A stretch of DNA of 7,137 bases. Origin: Sulfuritalea sp. Lineage in GTDB: Bacteria > Pseudomonadota > Gammaproteobacteria > Burkholderiales > Rhodocyclaceae. The position numbers and the translations under genes were made by a program. Location: contig JAPLRA010000194.1 in NCBI GenBank assembly GCA_026399445.1, positions 1,687 through 8,823 of the forward strand, in the 5' to 3' direction. The stretch's first letter is position 1. Each line of letters opens with the position of its first letter. This document shows positions 7,085-7,137 of the stretch, in pieces. Below the pieces are notes generated by a model. It worked only from the letters and a program-made list of their open reading frames with translations. It searched no databases and was not told where the DNA came from.

Positions 7085-7137
7085 ATGCGCGACGCCGCCA
7101 TCAACCTGCGAGCACATCCCGAGCAGCGGGAACTGAT
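7085..7137 (+). CDS. DUF1778/TacA-type antitoxin, N-terminal fragment
   Basis: Only 17 complete codons are present before the window ends: MRDAAINLRAHPEQREL. AGGAGA (7074-7079) lies five bases before the ATG, a strong ribosome site. The start resembles the ribbon-helix-helix N-terminus of DUF1778 antitoxins, where a strand (AAINLRA) is followed by a helix opening with PEQRELI. In that family the protein binds DNA as a dimer and neutralises a GNAT acetyltransferase toxin (TacT type) encoded just downstream, which acetylates charged tRNAs. The partner would be outside this window. With so few residues, another ribbon-helix-helix protein remains possible. Confidence 0.65.
   Translation, partial: MRDAAINLRAHPEQREL

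Overview
The window looks like ordinary chromosome from a GC-rich betaproteobacterium. Protein character suggests the Rhodocyclales/Sterolibacteriaceae neighbourhood, but this is an inference from sequence flavour and not a database result. Most of it is well-packed housekeeping sequence. The last ~330 bases change character and open into what looks like accessory DNA.

Layout. Positions 1-4699 are a leftward (minus-strand) run, read from right to left: a UgpB-like periplasmic solute-binding protein (3407-4699); a UgpQ-type glycerophosphodiester phosphodiesterase (2691-3410) overlapping it by four bases; a small secreted protein with EF-hand-like loops (2230-2589); an intrinsic terminator (2187-2208); and alaS, alanyl-tRNA synthetase (2129 down to the window edge, about the last 165 residues missing). 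alaS runs off the edge without a stop and covers nearly the first third of the window. A striking inverted repeat (2664-2700) spans the ugpQ stop codon.

Rightward from 4700 the order is: a divergent promoter region; a four-helix membrane protein made of two copies of one two-helix unit (4848-5423); a GC-rich hairpin (5441-5462); a strong promoter and tRNA-Arg(ACG) with encoded CCA (5508-5584); its terminator (5594-5622); a DUF2855-family protein (5683-6795) whose stop codon sits inside its own terminator hairpin; a gene-free stretch (6802-7084) with two different short repeat pairs; and the first 17 codons of a DUF1778/TacA-type antitoxin (from 7085) with its own promoter.

How the genes fit together. 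UgpB and UgpQ belong to one route: capture of glycerol-3-phosphate or glycerophosphodiesters in the periplasm, and hydrolysis of glycerophosphodiesters to glycerol-3-phosphate plus an alcohol. The permease and ATPase genes (ugpA, ugpE, ugpC) are not here, so the system must be completed elsewhere. alaS and the tRNA gene serve translation and are independently transcribed. The membrane protein, the EF-hand-like protein and the DUF2855 protein have no assigned role. I see no clearly new multi-gene system. The points most worth checking are the duplicated membrane protein, the secreted EF-hand-like protein, the inverted repeat at the ugpQ end, and the repeat-bearing junction before the antitoxin.
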